From the NCBI GenBank assembly GCA_021234155.1, contig JAJEKV010000030.1, forward strand, positions 13,080,718 through 13,144,717: a DNA stretch of 64,000 nt. Reading direction: 5' to 3'. The position numbers were made by a program, and so were the translations under genes. Within the stretch, counting starts at the first letter, position 1. Every line of letters starts with the position of its first letter. Below the pieces are notes generated by a model. It worked only from the letters and a program-made list of their open reading frames with translations, was not told where the DNA came from and did no database searches. Positions 33,651-46,640 of this stretch are shown one piece after another. The DNA comes from Isoetes taiwanensis. Lineage: Eukaryota > Streptophyta > Lycopodiopsida > Isoetales > Isoetaceae.

Positions 33651-34309
33651 TCTGGGTATAACTATTCTGGCGATAATTTTAGATTCAAATTTTTTTTGGA
33701 AGGCGATAAGTTTGCCCATTCAAGAATTTGTGTAGTGCATATAGCGATAAATGTTGATCAGTAAAGTATGTGTGTAGTACTTGTGGCGATGTCTAAAATC
33801 CTACCACATCATTGATGTTATCATTAACTAATGTTGTAAGCTCCCATTTTGTTTTGGTGATTGTATCTCAGAGCACTATTTCTCAATATCCCATGGTAAA
33901 GACATAAAATGGTATGGCTTTATCATGCATTTAAGGCATAAATATGGCACAAATCAGAATTTAAAATCTGCACCTCTGTACTCCCTGGCTCTATGGAATT
34001 GGTTACTCAATGGTTTTTAAATAGGTGATCTATTAGAGATTTAAGAATTGAGATTATTGATAGACAGGCGAAGAAGCTCCTTCACTAAGTTCATATAGTT
34101 GGCGAATGTGGTAGAAGAGGAAAGGCTTTTCCAGAAAAATTTGGCGAATTAATCTCATATTCTTACTAAAAGAAGCCTACTAAACATAGTGGCAAAATTC
34201 TCCAAAATCCAAAAATATAGCAATTTTGCGATAAATAGCCACTAAAATCAACACTGCCTGAGATTGTTCCTGCTTTTCTCTCCTCCGAGTGTTCTTTGGT
34301 GGGGGGGAG

Positions 34310-34840
34310 TGTTAGTCCTGTGCATCCAGGCACAGGATTATTCCTGAATTCCATGCAGGGAAGAGCCAAGGAACTAGGTCAAGCATTAGGTAGCAGACCC
34401 ATGCCCCCGCCGAAGACCACGCAGAAGTCTACGCCCCAGTCAAAGAAGAGAGCCAAACAAGACAAATGACGGCCTCTGGGGAGTTGGGCCTTAAGTTAGC
34501 GGGATTTCAGGCACTAATGACGACACTGCAAGATTCCCTTAAATCATGCATATGATCCAGGAGTTGGTGACCAAGATCTGCTATCTATCTATTTTAGGCC
34601 CAAGGCCATTATACTATATATATCAGTAGAGATGGATCTCGAGTTTTTAGATGAGATTTAGTGTTGTCTCGTTTCATTCCTCTCGCTTGACGAGAGTTCA
34701 TGTACTTTGATTGATATTCAAGGAGCCTTGTCTTAGCATAGTGTCCCTTGAGTTTCTGTTTGTTTCTTTCTTTCTTTTCTGATCTCTTTGCAAAATCCCG
34801 CGTGATGCTTTGCTAGAAGTTGCCTGCATGATCCAAGGGT
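34310..34840 (+). repeat. probable LTR of a Gypsy element
   Basis: A purine tract (GGTGGGGGGGAG, about 34298-34309) is followed by TGTTAGTCCTGTGCATCC, the look of a polypurine tract and LTR start. A TATA-like run (ATACTATATATATCAG) lies near 34612. The far end is not defined (TTGCCTGCA near 34830 is possible). It does not match the LTR start at 36785, so it belongs to a different element. Its internal region is missing. Confidence 0.5.
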
Positions 34841-34865
34841 CCTCACAGAGGGCTATCTTGCAGGT

Positions 34866-36749
34866 GATCCCGAACCCAGACCCTAAACATGGAGTTAGCT
34901 ATTACTGGAAATTTGTACCAAAGTTCTCCAAAGTTGCAGCTGCCCTCAGAGATCACGATTGTGTGTGGGGAAAAGAGCAGCAAGAAGCTTTTCGACACAT
35001 TAAGGACTTATTGGTTAGCAGCCCTGTGTTGAAGGTGCTTGACTTGAATGAGGCATTCGAGGTCTATACTGACACTTGTGGGCAAGTGTTGGGGGCTGTG
35101 TTGTGGGCAAGTGTTGGGGGCTTATGAAAGTAAAAAACTGAGCCCTGCTGAAAGGAATCATGCAACCTATGAGCAAGAGTTGTTAGCTATTGTGCATGCA
35201 TTGAAAACTTGAAGGCACTACTTGCGTAGTGGGATGAACAAGGATACGCCTGGCAAGAATAATCCAGTTGCCGATACGCTATCAAGGGTGCATATAAATA
35301 CTCTAACAACTTTGGTAAATGATCTTATGCAAAGGATCAAAGATGCATATCCCGAGGATCAACAAGATCCGGCAGTAGTCAAACTCGGGGGGCTGTGGAG
35401 TGAGCAAGAAGGATTGCATTTTTACAAAGGAAGGATTTATGTTCCTTTAAGTGGAATCTTAGGGAATCAATTTTGCATGAGCACCATGATACTCCGCAAG
35501 CTGGGTATGGAGGTGAATGGAAAACACATGAATTGGTTAAGAGATTCTACTACTGGCCAGAGTTGCAAGATCAGGTCAAGGACTTGGTAGGCAGCTGCTT
35601 GGTATGTCAAGATGTAAAGGCTGATCATGGGAAAACCTGGGATTATTACAACTACTTCCCATACCAAATGAACGCTGGGAGAGTGTGAGTATGGACCGCG
35701 TTGCCTAGAACCGCTAGGCAACATACTCAAATTTTGGTAGTAGTGGATCGGTTAACCAAGTATGCTAAGTTTATAGCATTAAGAGGGGAGGCTACGTGAC
35801 ATGATGTAGCGGTTGCCTATATGCAACATATATTTCCAACTTTTGAATTTCCCTTGTCTATTGTAAGTGATTGAGACACTAAATTCACGGGTCACTTCTG
35901 AAGAGATCTCATGAAAGGATTTAGGATCCGATTGTACATGAGTAGTGGAAATCATCCACAGACAGATGGGCAAATCGAGCGTATAAACATGGTCCTAGAG
36001 GATATGTTGCGATGTTTTGTCCATGAAAAACAGTCTAGATGGGAGGATTATCTATCTTATTTGCGTACAATAATAGCCATCTTACGGGAATTCGGATGAC
36101 TTTCTTTGTGGCTATGATGGGTCGAAATCCAAGGGTTTATTCGGGTATGCATAAGTACTTCTGAACCGAAGTTGCAGTACATATGCTCTATGATATGGAT
36201 ATAATATTAAGGCAATGCAAGCAAGCTTTACGAAAGGCTCAAGATAGGGCACGAACGTCTGCTAATAAGCATAGACATGATGTCTCTTATGAGGAGGGTG
36301 ATTATGTTTTCTTAAGCGTTGTTTATCCTTCTTCATTAAGAATGAACACCTTGCGGCCTTTGACTAAGGGATGAGTGCCCAAACTTATTCCACGGTATGC
36401 TGGACACTTTAGGATTACTAAAAGGATCAGGGAAATAGCTTACGAGCTGAACTTACCACATAAAGTTGGGATCCATCCTGTGTTCCATGTAAGTCAGTTG
36501 AAGAAGGCTATACTGGATACTGCTAATGTGGTTAGTCCGCAAAGTATACCGATCGTCTTAAACTCCTCTGTAACGCTGAAACGTCTTTTAGATAAAAGAG
36601 CTCGGCAGCTACGCAATAGAGATGTGGTAGAACATCTGGTTCAGTGGCAGGACCAGTCTCCTGAGGATGCCACCTGGGAGACAGAGGAATTTGTACAGCA
36701 GTTCCCTCATCTAAAGGATCAACCTCGAGGACAAGGTCCAAAGGGGTGA
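34866..36749 (+). pseudogene. decayed chromodomain Gypsy pol (RNase H, integrase, chromodomain)
   Basis: Plus-strand pieces in several frames. The end of RT and RNase H (WKFVPKFSKVAAALRDHDCVWG, FEVYTDTCGQVLGAVLW, then in another frame the EQELLAIVHALKT type of motif) runs into a deletion. A zinc finger follows (HEHHDTPQAGYGG with CLVCQ). The integrase has VVDRLTKYAKF, HPQTDGQIER and stops between. Then come HVSQLKKAI and a chromodomain-like end (VVEHLVQWQDQSPEDATWE). The chromodomain, which guides integration to marked chromatin, places it with the chromoviruses. At least three stops and two or more frame shifts disable it. A long purine tract (36750-36784) follows. Confidence 0.85.
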
Positions 36750-37087
36750 GGGCCGAGGGAGGGGGGAGGAAGGGGAGGGAGGAATGTTACAGGTGCTCCA
36801 GGCTCTTGAATGTTACAGGAATGTTACAGGAACCAGGCTCTTGACAGACGTCCATGAGCATGGGCTATTGTTAGTTACAATTGTTGGGTAGTTGGGATTA
36901 TGGGCCATGTTGATTGTAATCAATTTATGGTGACAGAATGCGGAATAAGGGACAAAAGATTGCTAGGGACGGATATCGGCACTAGGGGGCACTAATATTA
37001 AGTAATAATATTAGTTGTGGAAGCAAGGCATATGATACCAATGATTGCCAGTAGTCACGTAACATTAATATTAATGTGTAGGTGGTG
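36750..37087 (+). repeat. polypurine tract and 3' LTR start of the chromodomain Gypsy
   Basis: A G/A-only run (about 36753-36784) abuts TGTTACAGGTGCTCC at 36785, the expected polypurine tract and LTR start. ATGTTACAGG recurs three times in the first 50 bp. The LTR end cannot be placed, as no second copy exists in the window; the next coding fragment starts at 37088. Confidence 0.6.
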
Positions 37088-38250
37088 TTACAAGTTAACG
37101 TCAGGGGTACTAGTGTTAGTTATTAGCACTAGGGGTTCGTGACGAGAAGTAACCCTATTAGCCATAGTAGAGTCATCAAAAATTGCGTCACGACTAGTAA
37201 TGACTCTTCCCGTAGCAATATCATAAAATCGATATCCCTGTGCCTTGACAGCATAGCCTACAAAGATGGCTTTGAGGTCGACTGGATCAAGCTTCTTTCT
37301 CTTCTCTTTTGGAATATGAACATAGGCTAAACAACCAAAAACTTGCAAATTTTGAACATTTGGTTTTATTCCTGGCCATAATTGCAAAGGAGTTACGCCT
37401 TTTAGAGAGGAGTTTATTGTTTGATTTTGTATATAAACAGCAGTAGCCACAGCTTCTGCCCAAAATGACTTATCCAAACCAGCATGAATAAGCATACATC
37501 AAACAGCATTGATTATCGTACAATTCTTGTGTTCAGCAACACCATTTTGCTCAGGGGAATAAGGAATAGTATGCTCATGAGTTATACCGTGCTCTTCACA
37601 AAAACACTTGAATTGAGCAGAAATAAATTCTCCACCATTGTCAGTACGTAATCTCTAGATCACTTTTCCTGTCTGAGTGTCCACCATACTTTTAAACACT
37701 TGGAATTTGGTGAAGACTTGGGACTTCGTAGAGATAAAATACACAAAGGCTCTATGGGAAAAATCATGCACAAATAAGATGAAATCTCATGCACCACTTA
37801 AAGCATAAGGTAGTGGGCCACATACGTCAGCATGCACAAGCTCCAAAAGCTGTGTTGCATGTTTGCCTTTCATATTGAAAGGACAGTGATGTTGCTTTCC
37901 AACAGCACATGCCTCACATACACCCATTGATGCAGTGCTACTCGATGATAGACCATCACGATTCTATCAGAGGCCATGTCCAATAAATATTGGAAGTTCA
38001 TGTGTGCAAAACGACGATGCCACAGTGTGCTCGATTCATCCCCACTGGCAGTCATATGATTCACAAAATCATTGGTCAACCTAAACTCGTAGAAATGACC
38101 TTCTCTCGAGGTAACTCCAAGTACACATCCATCTTGGATAAATTTACACCACCATCTATCAAACTAAATAATTAAGCCAAGGTCTGCAAGTCTAGAGACT
38201 GAAACAAGATTGCTGCGCAAACCAAGAACATGTAAAATACCACACAAGAC
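37088..38250 (-). pseudogene. decayed Copia GAG-pre-integrase and integrase
   Basis: Minus-strand frames at 38079-37870 (SSTLWHRRFAHMNFQYLLDMA) and 37495-37088 (LIHAGLDKSFWAEAVATAVY, GCLAYVHIPKEKRKKLDP, GYRFYDIATGRVITSRD) come from a Copia different from the one at 6-27 kb. Between them the integrase core can be followed through stops: LRTDNGGEF with its Asp and PEQNGVAEHKN with its Glu. At least two in-frame stops and frame shifts are seen. No LTRs could be assigned, so it is an internal fragment. Confidence 0.85.
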
Positions 38251-38432
38251 TTGTACTCTATTAGGAGTATCAATATGAAGATCTTCAATGCCTTTGACCT
38301 CTTGTGTTATCACCAAGAAACACAAGCTTTTGAACTGAAAGTGGGCGATAGTTCTTTAACCTTTTATGCTCATTCACAAAGCGTTTATAATAACACCTGC
38401 TTTCTACATGATTCAGCTTCTGGAACCCGGAG

Positions 38433-38870
38433 TTGGAAGATGCAGGACCGTGGTGTATATGTGAAGAAGATTGCCTCTGCCTGGAGAAGGGGCTTTCAGC
38501 TTGTCTAAACTGTGGCCGGGTTCACTGCCAGTTTTGCGATATGATTCATCATGCACAGACCATGAAAGATGCAGGATATAATCTCCGGTTGTTAGAGATC
38601 ATGGGGGTTTTGGCGGACAAAAATGATTCAGTTAGGAGGCATGATAAGGAACGGGTGATGACATGCTTGAACTGGCTACAGTTGAATGCAGCAATACAAA
38701 AATCGGATAATTATCAGCACGATTTGTTGGTTGGAGATTTTGGAAAGGTATGTGTGATTTGTTGCGAGAAAAACCTGACTGAATATATATGCCGAGCTGT
38801 ACTTGCAAGGAATGTGGAGAAGAAAAAGACAATCGGGGAGACCTCGGCGGGCAAGAAGGCAGGCAAGTAG
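38433..38870 (+). CDS. unknown Cys/His-rich ORF
   Basis: A 145-codon frame with dense cysteines at its start (WCICEEDCLCLEKGLSACLNC, CQFCDMIHH) that could bind zinc, followed by a helical, charged region (RRHDKERVMTCLNWLQLN), a second Cys cluster (CVICCEKN) and a Lys-rich tail. The Cys spacing does not match a standard RING, PHD or B-box pattern to my eye. An overlapping frame (38251-38508) reads through the preceding 200 bp, so the 5' end is uncertain. It is not clearly part of the neighbouring Copia, which lies on the other strand. Confidence 0.4.
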   Translation: MEDAGPWCICEEDCLCLEKGLSACLNCGRVHCQFCDMIHHAQTMKDAGYNLRLLEIMGVLADKNDSVRRHDKERVMTCLNWLQLNAAIQKSDNYQHDLLVGDFGKVCVICCEKNLTEYICRAVLARNVEKKKTIGETSAGKKAGK

Positions 38871-39331
38871 AGAAATGAGAAGAGGATAAGCAGTGGGGGA
38901 GCTGGAATAGGAGACTCGGCATTTTATTTTTGTTTTTGTTTTTATCCTTCGCCCTGTGTTTTTTTGTTTTTTCTTGGTCTTCTATCTGTCTTTTGATGGC
39001 TAAGTTGTGCTCTATTCCGTCTTAAAAGTTACGAACCATAATATCATACATGATTTTCTAATCTGCTCCCCGAGCGTAAAGACTCGGAATTGTAATTTAT
39101 TTTTATTTGAACATGAATTACTTGAATTACACAAGTTTTGATAACCCGGGAGTTATAGGAGATGCGAGTAGAAATATTGCAGGAATAGATAAGTAGATAG
39201 AAGACTTCTCCTTTAGCAGTAAAGCATCCAATGAAGGCAATGAGTTGCCAACATCAAGGATACTGTCCACAGACAAAAATCATGAATACGGTTTGCGAGC
39301 AACAGGACGGCATGACATGAAGAACATAGGT

Positions 39332-39460
39332 GGCGAATGCAAGCGGAATATAAGTCACTACAATAGGGAGGCCAATAGATGTCATGACAAGAAGATTGGA
39401 AGTGGTGAATGCAAGGGGGATACAAGTCATCACATTAGGGAGACCCATAGATGTCGGAAC
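39332..39460. repeat. two-copy 72-bp tandem repeat
   Basis: GGCGAATGCAAGCGGAATA at 39332 and GGTGAATGCAAGGGGGATA at about 39404 begin two units that share AATAGATGTC / CATAGATGTC and AGGGAGRCC blocks. The rest of 38871-40426 shows no gene. A phrase CAG-ATAGCGAGGGCTMGAC occurs twice (about 39728 and 39911), which suggests an old duplicated element. Confidence 0.6.
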
Positions 39461-40426
39461 GAACTAGGGTGACAACAAGAAGCTCAATCAAGCGTAGAAA
39501 CAATATTCAAATAAATACGGGTGGGGAAAGATAATAACACGAATAAAATTGTCCAAATGACGAGGGCCCTTACTCGACAGACACCTGGAGTGAAAAGTCC
39601 AAGATGCTTTGACAAGGTACGTAGAAAGGTACACCCGAACGAGAATGGGCAAATAATATTCTTAAATGAGTAAAAGGCGGACGGAACAAGATACGGGACA
39701 GAGAGGCCTAGCCTCTGCCATACACCAGGATAGCGAGGGCTAGACCCACCAACTGGTAATCCGGACCACTATAAACTCGAACCCACACGACTAGAGTAAA
39801 TATGGGCAACAGGGAACACATGCCAATAGAAAGGATACAACACAACTGTATTATCGTCAAAAAGGGGACTGGGCTACGCTACAGACTAAGGGGTATAACT
39901 CTCGCCGTAGACCAGTATAGCGAGGGCTCGACTCTCTAATTGGTACCTGGATCACCAAAATGACCAGAATAACGAGATTAATAAATATAATAAATAAAAT
40001 ATCTTGGTAGTTAAGTACCAGAAATTAGATTAGTATAGAGAGGGTCACCCCCGGCCAATCAGCAGGAACGATAAGGTAAAACCTACCGTCCTTATTCTCA
40101 AAACAGACTGAAAAAAGTAATATATTCGACTACATGCATAACAACAGACGAGATCCGAAACAGCAAATCGAATAATACATAGAGGTGGGCAGAATAATTA
40201 TGACTAATTCAAATTCAAATTCCGCATTATGGGTGTTTCAAATAAGGTACTGTTTGGGAGGCGGAATATATTGTATGGAGGAGATGCCGTGACCCCCAGC
40301 CACTAAAAATCACCACTGAAAACTGCATCCAGGACGAAAATCGCCACTGAAAATAGCATCCAAGGATCGATGGCGGATCACACCAGTCTCGGCTGACAGA
40401 AGAGGGGGGATAAGGCAAGAGCACCA

Positions 40427-41340
40427 GTGAGCCAGCAAGACCTCAAAGACTTCCTAGCCCAGATGAATAAGCAGTTGGAAGCCAAAATCCCAAGCATGGA
40501 TGCACTCAATGCGCTGGCGAAAATGGCTTATCATAATAAGATAGCTATATCCAGCATGGATATAAGGATACAAGGGGTCGAGAGGACGAGCGAGGAGATG
40601 CAATGGAAAATAAATGAAATTGAAGAATAGAAAGCCAAGATCATGCAGAGATTGGTTGAAAGGTGAATGTTGAGTTAGATGCATGGGAATCCTTTGATAG
40701 AATAAAGTCGCACATCATGGAATTTGAAGAACAGAATAGGATTAAACGTGACGTTAGGCTGATAGGGGTAGCAGAGAAACCTAACGAAGACATGTATCGA
40801 GTTACTGCTGAGATAATAGAGGCAGCTTTCAAAGAGCACTAAAGTATAATCGTCAAAGCCCAATGGAGGGGACGGGCAAGGCACATAAATCTGACATTCA
40901 GAGACATGGCAGCCAAGGAACGGATATTGTGCATGGGAACCAGATTGAGAAATGGGATCAAGGTGCAAGAAGCACTAACAGTCATGCAACGTCAGGGGCT
41001 ACATAGTGGCCAGAGTCCTGTATCAGGCAGGGATACATGCGGGAGTCAGAAATGGGAAAGTGTACCTGCACAAACGGATCAGGGACCAGCCACTGGGACA
41101 AGAGCAGAATGTGGAGAGACTGGAGGCCATAAGGTCAAAAGGGCCGGAGGGGGAGACACCAACCCCCCGACAATGACGATACAGGAGCAGGATGGGGGAG
41201 CATCGGTGAAGAGAGCTCTCGTAGTGATGCAGCCTTGTACAGGAGGAAGAAGTAGAAACGGGGTCGGCACCAAAATGGCCATATGGGTCCAGCCTCGATC
41301 ACAAAAACCAGGGGGTGACCCAGAAGGACAACCAACGGGC
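40427..41340 (+). pseudogene. LINE ORF1 remnant
   Basis: A start at 40427 gives a short helical N-terminus (LKDFLAQMNKQLEAKIPSMD ... EEMQWKINEIEE-stop). After frame changes, a region reading RDVRLIGVAEKPNEDMYR, EIIEAAFKEH and RARHINLTFRDMAAKERIL resembles the RNA-binding half of L1-type ORF1 proteins. It continues into a Gly/Arg-rich segment. Several stops are present. The order, an ORF1-like protein followed by an endonuclease start on the same strand, supports a non-LTR retrotransposon. Confidence 0.55.
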
Positions 41341-41368
41341 CGGAACATACAGAGAACCCGAAGGAACG

Positions 41369-41718
41369 GCCCCGGGAAAAAAGACGTTGACCATATGGTA
41401 TTGGAATTGCACAGGGTACCCTTGGGATGATGGAGAAAGGCTCGAGGAAGCACACAACTGCGATATAATATGTCTGGTAATGACATGGGAACACAATATC
41501 AAGCGACTGCCAGAGGAAGAAGGGTATCAGCTATTCACATGTTGGAAAGATACAGATTTTAAGATAGTGCAGACCTAGCTTGCCATGTGAAAGAGAGTGT
41601 AGCCATGTATTTTACATTCAGATATCAATAAACGATATATGGTGTTAAGTATACAATAGCAAAACAAAAAAGATTTAACCCTTATTACCCTCCAAACAGC
41701 GACAAACTAGAACTGCTA
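41369..41718 (+). pseudogene. LINE endonuclease, 5' part
   Basis: The frame GKKTLTIWYWNCTGYPWDD with NCDIICLVMTWEH has the N-terminal Asn and Glu positions of the endonuclease fold. Later pieces, in other frames, read VKESVAMYFTFRYQ and YYPPNSDKLELL. The frame is then cut at CTA (41716-41718) by the CACTA-like insertion and resumes at 48034. Confidence 0.75.
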
Positions 41719-44700
41719 CACAAGGCCCCCAAAAAAATATTGTTATCAGTTTTATGGGTTACTTTTTGTATTAAACCATCTAAATAAACTAACGTTACTA
41801 AGTGGGTTAATGTGTTGAATAACCGTAGGCAGTAAAATAGTGTGGTTTGCATTTAGGGTTTTTCGGCATGGTATATCCATATTGTAAATATCTAGAGTTT
41901 TTTACTGTGGTTTGTTGCGATAGTTTTTCACTATGGTTCTTCCCTGGTTTGTTGCTATGTGACATGTGGGCCAACTAATAGTATATGTTATAAATCATTA
42001 ATGGCTTTAGCCTTGAAGAATTGTGCAACTCATAATGATATCTTAATCACTTCATGAATGTCTTGTCATATGAACCATTATTGTCGCATAGAATAAAGGC
42101 TTCAAGTTTCTCATTATAAGATTTAACCATTTATCCATCAAACTAGTGGTGGCTTTGTATCTTTGTAGTACTTTGTGCTGGAAACAAAGTAATCATATTT
42201 TGGACTAAACCATTGATATTAGTTTTGTATAGAAGTTAAGACATTTCATTTGTAAACCAATAGTAGCTTTAGCTTTAAGGAATTTGCAATTTGTGTTGGT
42301 TGTCTGGTGAAACCATTGTTTTTCTACGGGATAAATGCTTCAAGCTTATTACCAAAATAGTGAAGAAGCTTTCCATCAAAACAGATGTGGCTTTGTGTCT
42401 TCAACTAGTGGTGGCTTTGTATCTTCAAGGTACTTTGTGTTGGAAACAATCCAATTATATGTTAGATAAAAATTGATCTTAGTTTAGTAAAGAAACTAAG
42501 ACATCTCATTTGTAAATCAATAATATCTTTAGTTTTAAGGAATTTGGAGCGCATGTAGTTACCCAATAAAACCATTGCAGTATTATGGAAAAAATGGTTC
42601 TATGGAACATGTGATTTTTGATAATGGTTGTGGTCTTCCTCACATAAAGATACGAAGTTTTATTGATAGACAGTACATAAAAAAACAACATGAAATAACT
42701 CTAGATAAAAAGTTTTCCAAATTTATTATTTTTGTGCAAATTAAATTTTTTTTTTCTAAACAACCTTTTGGGATTCGAACCCAAATAAATCCATTCAGGC
42801 ATTGATATTATAACAATCTTAGATAAAATGCACAAAAAAAAACCTAACAATGTTAAAGAGATAACAAGTTATAGATAAAAGCTGCTCATCCTCTCTTGCA
42901 TTTGCCCTTGCAAATGTTTTAAAAAACAAGCAGGAAAAACCATTGTCTTTATATCCAGAAAAGGAAAGGAAAAGACCAAAGCAATGTACCCCAAAAAGTG
43001 AAGATAATTTGTACATGTAGCTTTGTTAAAATCCTTGCCAAGAAAAGAACAATTTAAGCTCGTTGCACTTTCTTGAAGTCGATTTGTAGAGAAGGGTAAG
43101 CGCCATAGTTTTCAGCCAGAGACTACATAGCATGCTAGGGCTTTGAGTATCAGGCAGCATGACAAAGAAAGTATTGCTGGATTAAGCAAGTAACAAAGGT
43201 TGCCATTTCAGCTAATAATCACCATCTCCAATGGTTCTGACAGATTGACAAGCATGGTTCTGATGGATTTTCATTGTGGTAACCACATTGTATTATTGCT
43301 TGGCTATGGCATCATATATACTAAAAGCCCACTAGCATCAAAGTTGCAAAGCAAAGATATGTAACTTAGCCCAAGAGTAATGTAGATTCCTGAGAGACTG
43401 AAGGCGACAAGCTACACAACAGAGCGACTGGCAAATCAGTCAATCTACATATAATAGATGGCTCTAACTGACCCTTATCCTATTACACTTCAAGTGTTTG
43501 CAATATTAATATCAGAGCCTGCATTTCATACATATCCAGCCTAAAACATGCAAACTAGTTTCAACTGAGATATTTATGCACATAGCACATTGGTGGATCT
43601 ATATTCCACTGGAGAATGGAATAAACAAGAATGTAAGCAAGGCCAGCGTAGAACAGCCGCTAAGGAGTTCTGTTTACACTCAAGAGGATTATACAGTGGC
43701 ATTAAATTGTATCTTAGTCTTGCTTCCAGTACATTCAGAACTAAAGTGGCTTATGCTAGTTCTTGAAGCCTGTCTAGAACCTCTACAAGTTTGCTAGCTT
43801 TTAAAGATGCTGAAACAAGGAAATGAAATCGGCACAAGGCAATTCGTAGATAGATAAACACTATAAAAGCTTAACAAAGATCATGCCAGCTCTGCCAGCC
43901 ACAGCAAGAAAAACGGATGAGAAAAAAATATCAAAAAGTCAGGGAAACCAATTCCAATCTTCTCTTAGCCAAACATCAAAGAAAGCATGGTAACGAAAAA
44001 GGGGTGTCTTGACTGTGTCAGCCATAAGAGTGTTCTGACTAAGCAAATGATGGTTGGCTTTTACATTCTCTATGCTTTGCAACGGAAGAGAAATATGCTG
44101 CAGAGGAATGGGTTTGCAATGGCAGAGAACTGTGATGGGAAAAAACTGATCAGTGATAAGAACAAAGATTTTAGCAGAAAATGCAATGGATAGAATGCAC
44201 AATAAAATACAATTAATAAATTGAATAGAATGCACAATAAATGCAATGGTCAGATAGAATGCTATTGGCTATTTGGTTCGTACTGTTAGCATGCAGGGAT
44301 TACAGAGCAGGGATTTAAGCGCCAGAGCGGGGACTCTGTTTTTAACAATCGGAATGGAAGCCGTAGAGCATATCATTACTTACTACTGAGGCTTTTGCCT
44401 ACACTAGCATTTCCGGATATGAAAACTTACAGGGTGCATGGCAAATGCATAGCAGATGGTAAAGAAAAACAACAAAAGTAATCTAAAAGCCAAAGCAAAT
44501 CACTCCTCCTTAATAGAAGATCCCAGCTCCTCCTCAATAGGAGATCCCATGTTAGAATTAAACAAAAATCCAACAAAGCTAGATTTACATAAAAAAAATA
44601 CTGACCTTTTGAGTATCAGGTTTTGGAACATGAAATTTTTGCTTGTCCTCTCTCTGTTCCAACTTTTCCAACTTCGCAATAATGCCCTGGTAGCCACGGT

Positions 44701-45379
44701 TACCCTTCCTGGTTGCAGATTTTAGCATTGAACTTGAACTAGATTTTAGCCACGGTTACCCTTTTCAAAAGCAAATGACTGTTATAGAACTCCTGATGCT
44801 AACCTTTTCGATTGCCAAAGCAAGTAAAACAGAGGCCAAACAGAGCTTTTGGAATCAACACGGCATTCCTCGCACCAGAATTTAGCACACAAGATATCCT
44901 TCGTGGCCTATAACTTTCCTCGTGTTCTACAAGGCACACAACGAAGGCGGCAAGGCCAAGCAAAAGCAAAAATCAAAATGGCCCAAAAACATAATGGCGG
45001 GGATCACCGATAATTCCGACCGTTAATCTTAGAGCCAATAAAATCATAGGACCAGGATCACGATCTCGATTGTTCATCTCAGCCTGTGGATGCTACATTA
45101 TTTTTATCACGTGTATTTTCAATTCCTCACTATATTGTTTATTTGCTTCTCTTAATCAATATTTTGATACGTTTGGGGTGTATTATCATTTGGGGTGTTT
45201 CAAAGTTTTTTGTGACCATTAGATGTTCGCATATCTTGCGGCATATTCCCTCTCATGGCCTGACAACCCTCCAATGCAAGTCAAGGTAGGGTCAAATCCC
45301 TGGTTTTTGACTTACCCCTCACAAATGAACTATTCCATGGTTTGCTGTGTATTACAGCAAAATACCAACGCCATATACA

Positions 45380-45480
45380 CCGCCAGGAGGTCTCGATGAG
45401 CCTGGGGACTTGAACCCCAGCATGACAGCCATCCCAAACAAGGGACAGCCACTATGCCTAGGGGCCGAAGCCCACTAAGA
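45380..45480 (-). repeat. tRNA-derived SINE-like sequence
   Basis: On the minus strand, TAGGCATAGTGG (45460-45449) resembles a pol III box A and GGTTCAAGTCC (45416-45406) is a perfect box B, about 32 nt apart. The T-arm CTGGGG-TTCAAGT-CCCCAG folds with six pairs. The rest does not fold as a full tRNA, so a tRNA-derived SINE head is more likely. A weaker second case lies at about 46530-46590 on the plus strand, with box B-like GGTTCAAATCT at 46575-46585. Confidence 0.5.
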
Positions 45481-46640
45481 AAGCCACCAAGTTAGTAATC
45501 GTGCCCGCCAAGAAAACAGATTATCACAAAAACAAATTTTGCCTTCTGATGTAAAGCCAACCAAGCCAACTAGCGGCCAAGTTGAGCTTCTGAATGCCAA
45601 GGTGCTCCTGCACAAGACCTATAATCTGGCCGAAATCAGATTCAAGCCTGACGGAACCGAAAACTTATGCTTGAATCCTTTATTCACAAAAGAACAGGCG
45701 TCCATGCAAAGATACCCATTTCACCCAAAAAAATGTAGGTTGGAGTGCTTATTTTAGCTCAACAGGATCTGTGATGGCAAACAGAGACAAGCTAAAAAAA
45801 ATAGACGATGGCCGAACACAGCCAAACACAGCAAGCTCCATGGCTCGGCGGCAAATTTGCCAGAATTATCTGGAAACCTCAACATGCAACTGCAGCAGAC
45901 GCCTAGCAGCCTCCACGAGACCCATCGCCTTCCCCATCTTCTGCCCACGTGAACATGAACAATTCCGACCAACAGAAGGGCGGATTCGAGCCCTGAATTC
46001 CCCTATTTTGTGTTCTCTTTTTCCCTTGGTCCTTCAAGTTTTGGTTTCATTGGTCTTTCATTGCATGGTACCACGCCCTCATGGTTAAAGGGCTAAGTCA
46101 AGGGGTATGCCTCGAGGCTTCTTGATCAAAAGTTGATTCGATGGAGGTAACGGAGAGCATCAACAATATATTTATTTTCAAGCTTATGACTCTTGTAATT
46201 ATGTATTCCATGGTGGTATGAATCCCCTCATGTGATAATTCCTAAGGTAGTTATGGTTATGTTCCGAGAGGTGTGCCATAAGGGCACATGGTCTATATGG
46301 TTTAGGGCATTTGTATTGAGTGCATGGTGGAGGTATGAGTCCCCCATGCATTAATATGGATAATGCAAGATGGAGCGAGTTAATTTTATATAGAGGACCT
46401 CTATATATTGGTAATTGAGTGCATGGTGAAGGTATATATTTACCTCCACTCTTGGATATACTTCCTCCTAATACATGGGCACCATGATACATGCCACAAT
46501 CAAATAGCACGTTGCCCAACTGTCTTGGTTGTGGCGTGTAGCCAATGGGCACTCCTTTAGGCTAGATGGTTTAGGGTTCAAATCTTGGGCATGTATTGTA
46601 CACTTGGTCGTGGTATGAGTCCCCTTATGTATGTGATGGC

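Noticed and set aside
45380-45480. A functional tRNA gene
   Set aside because: Only box A, box B and the T-arm are present; acceptor and anticodon arms do not pair.
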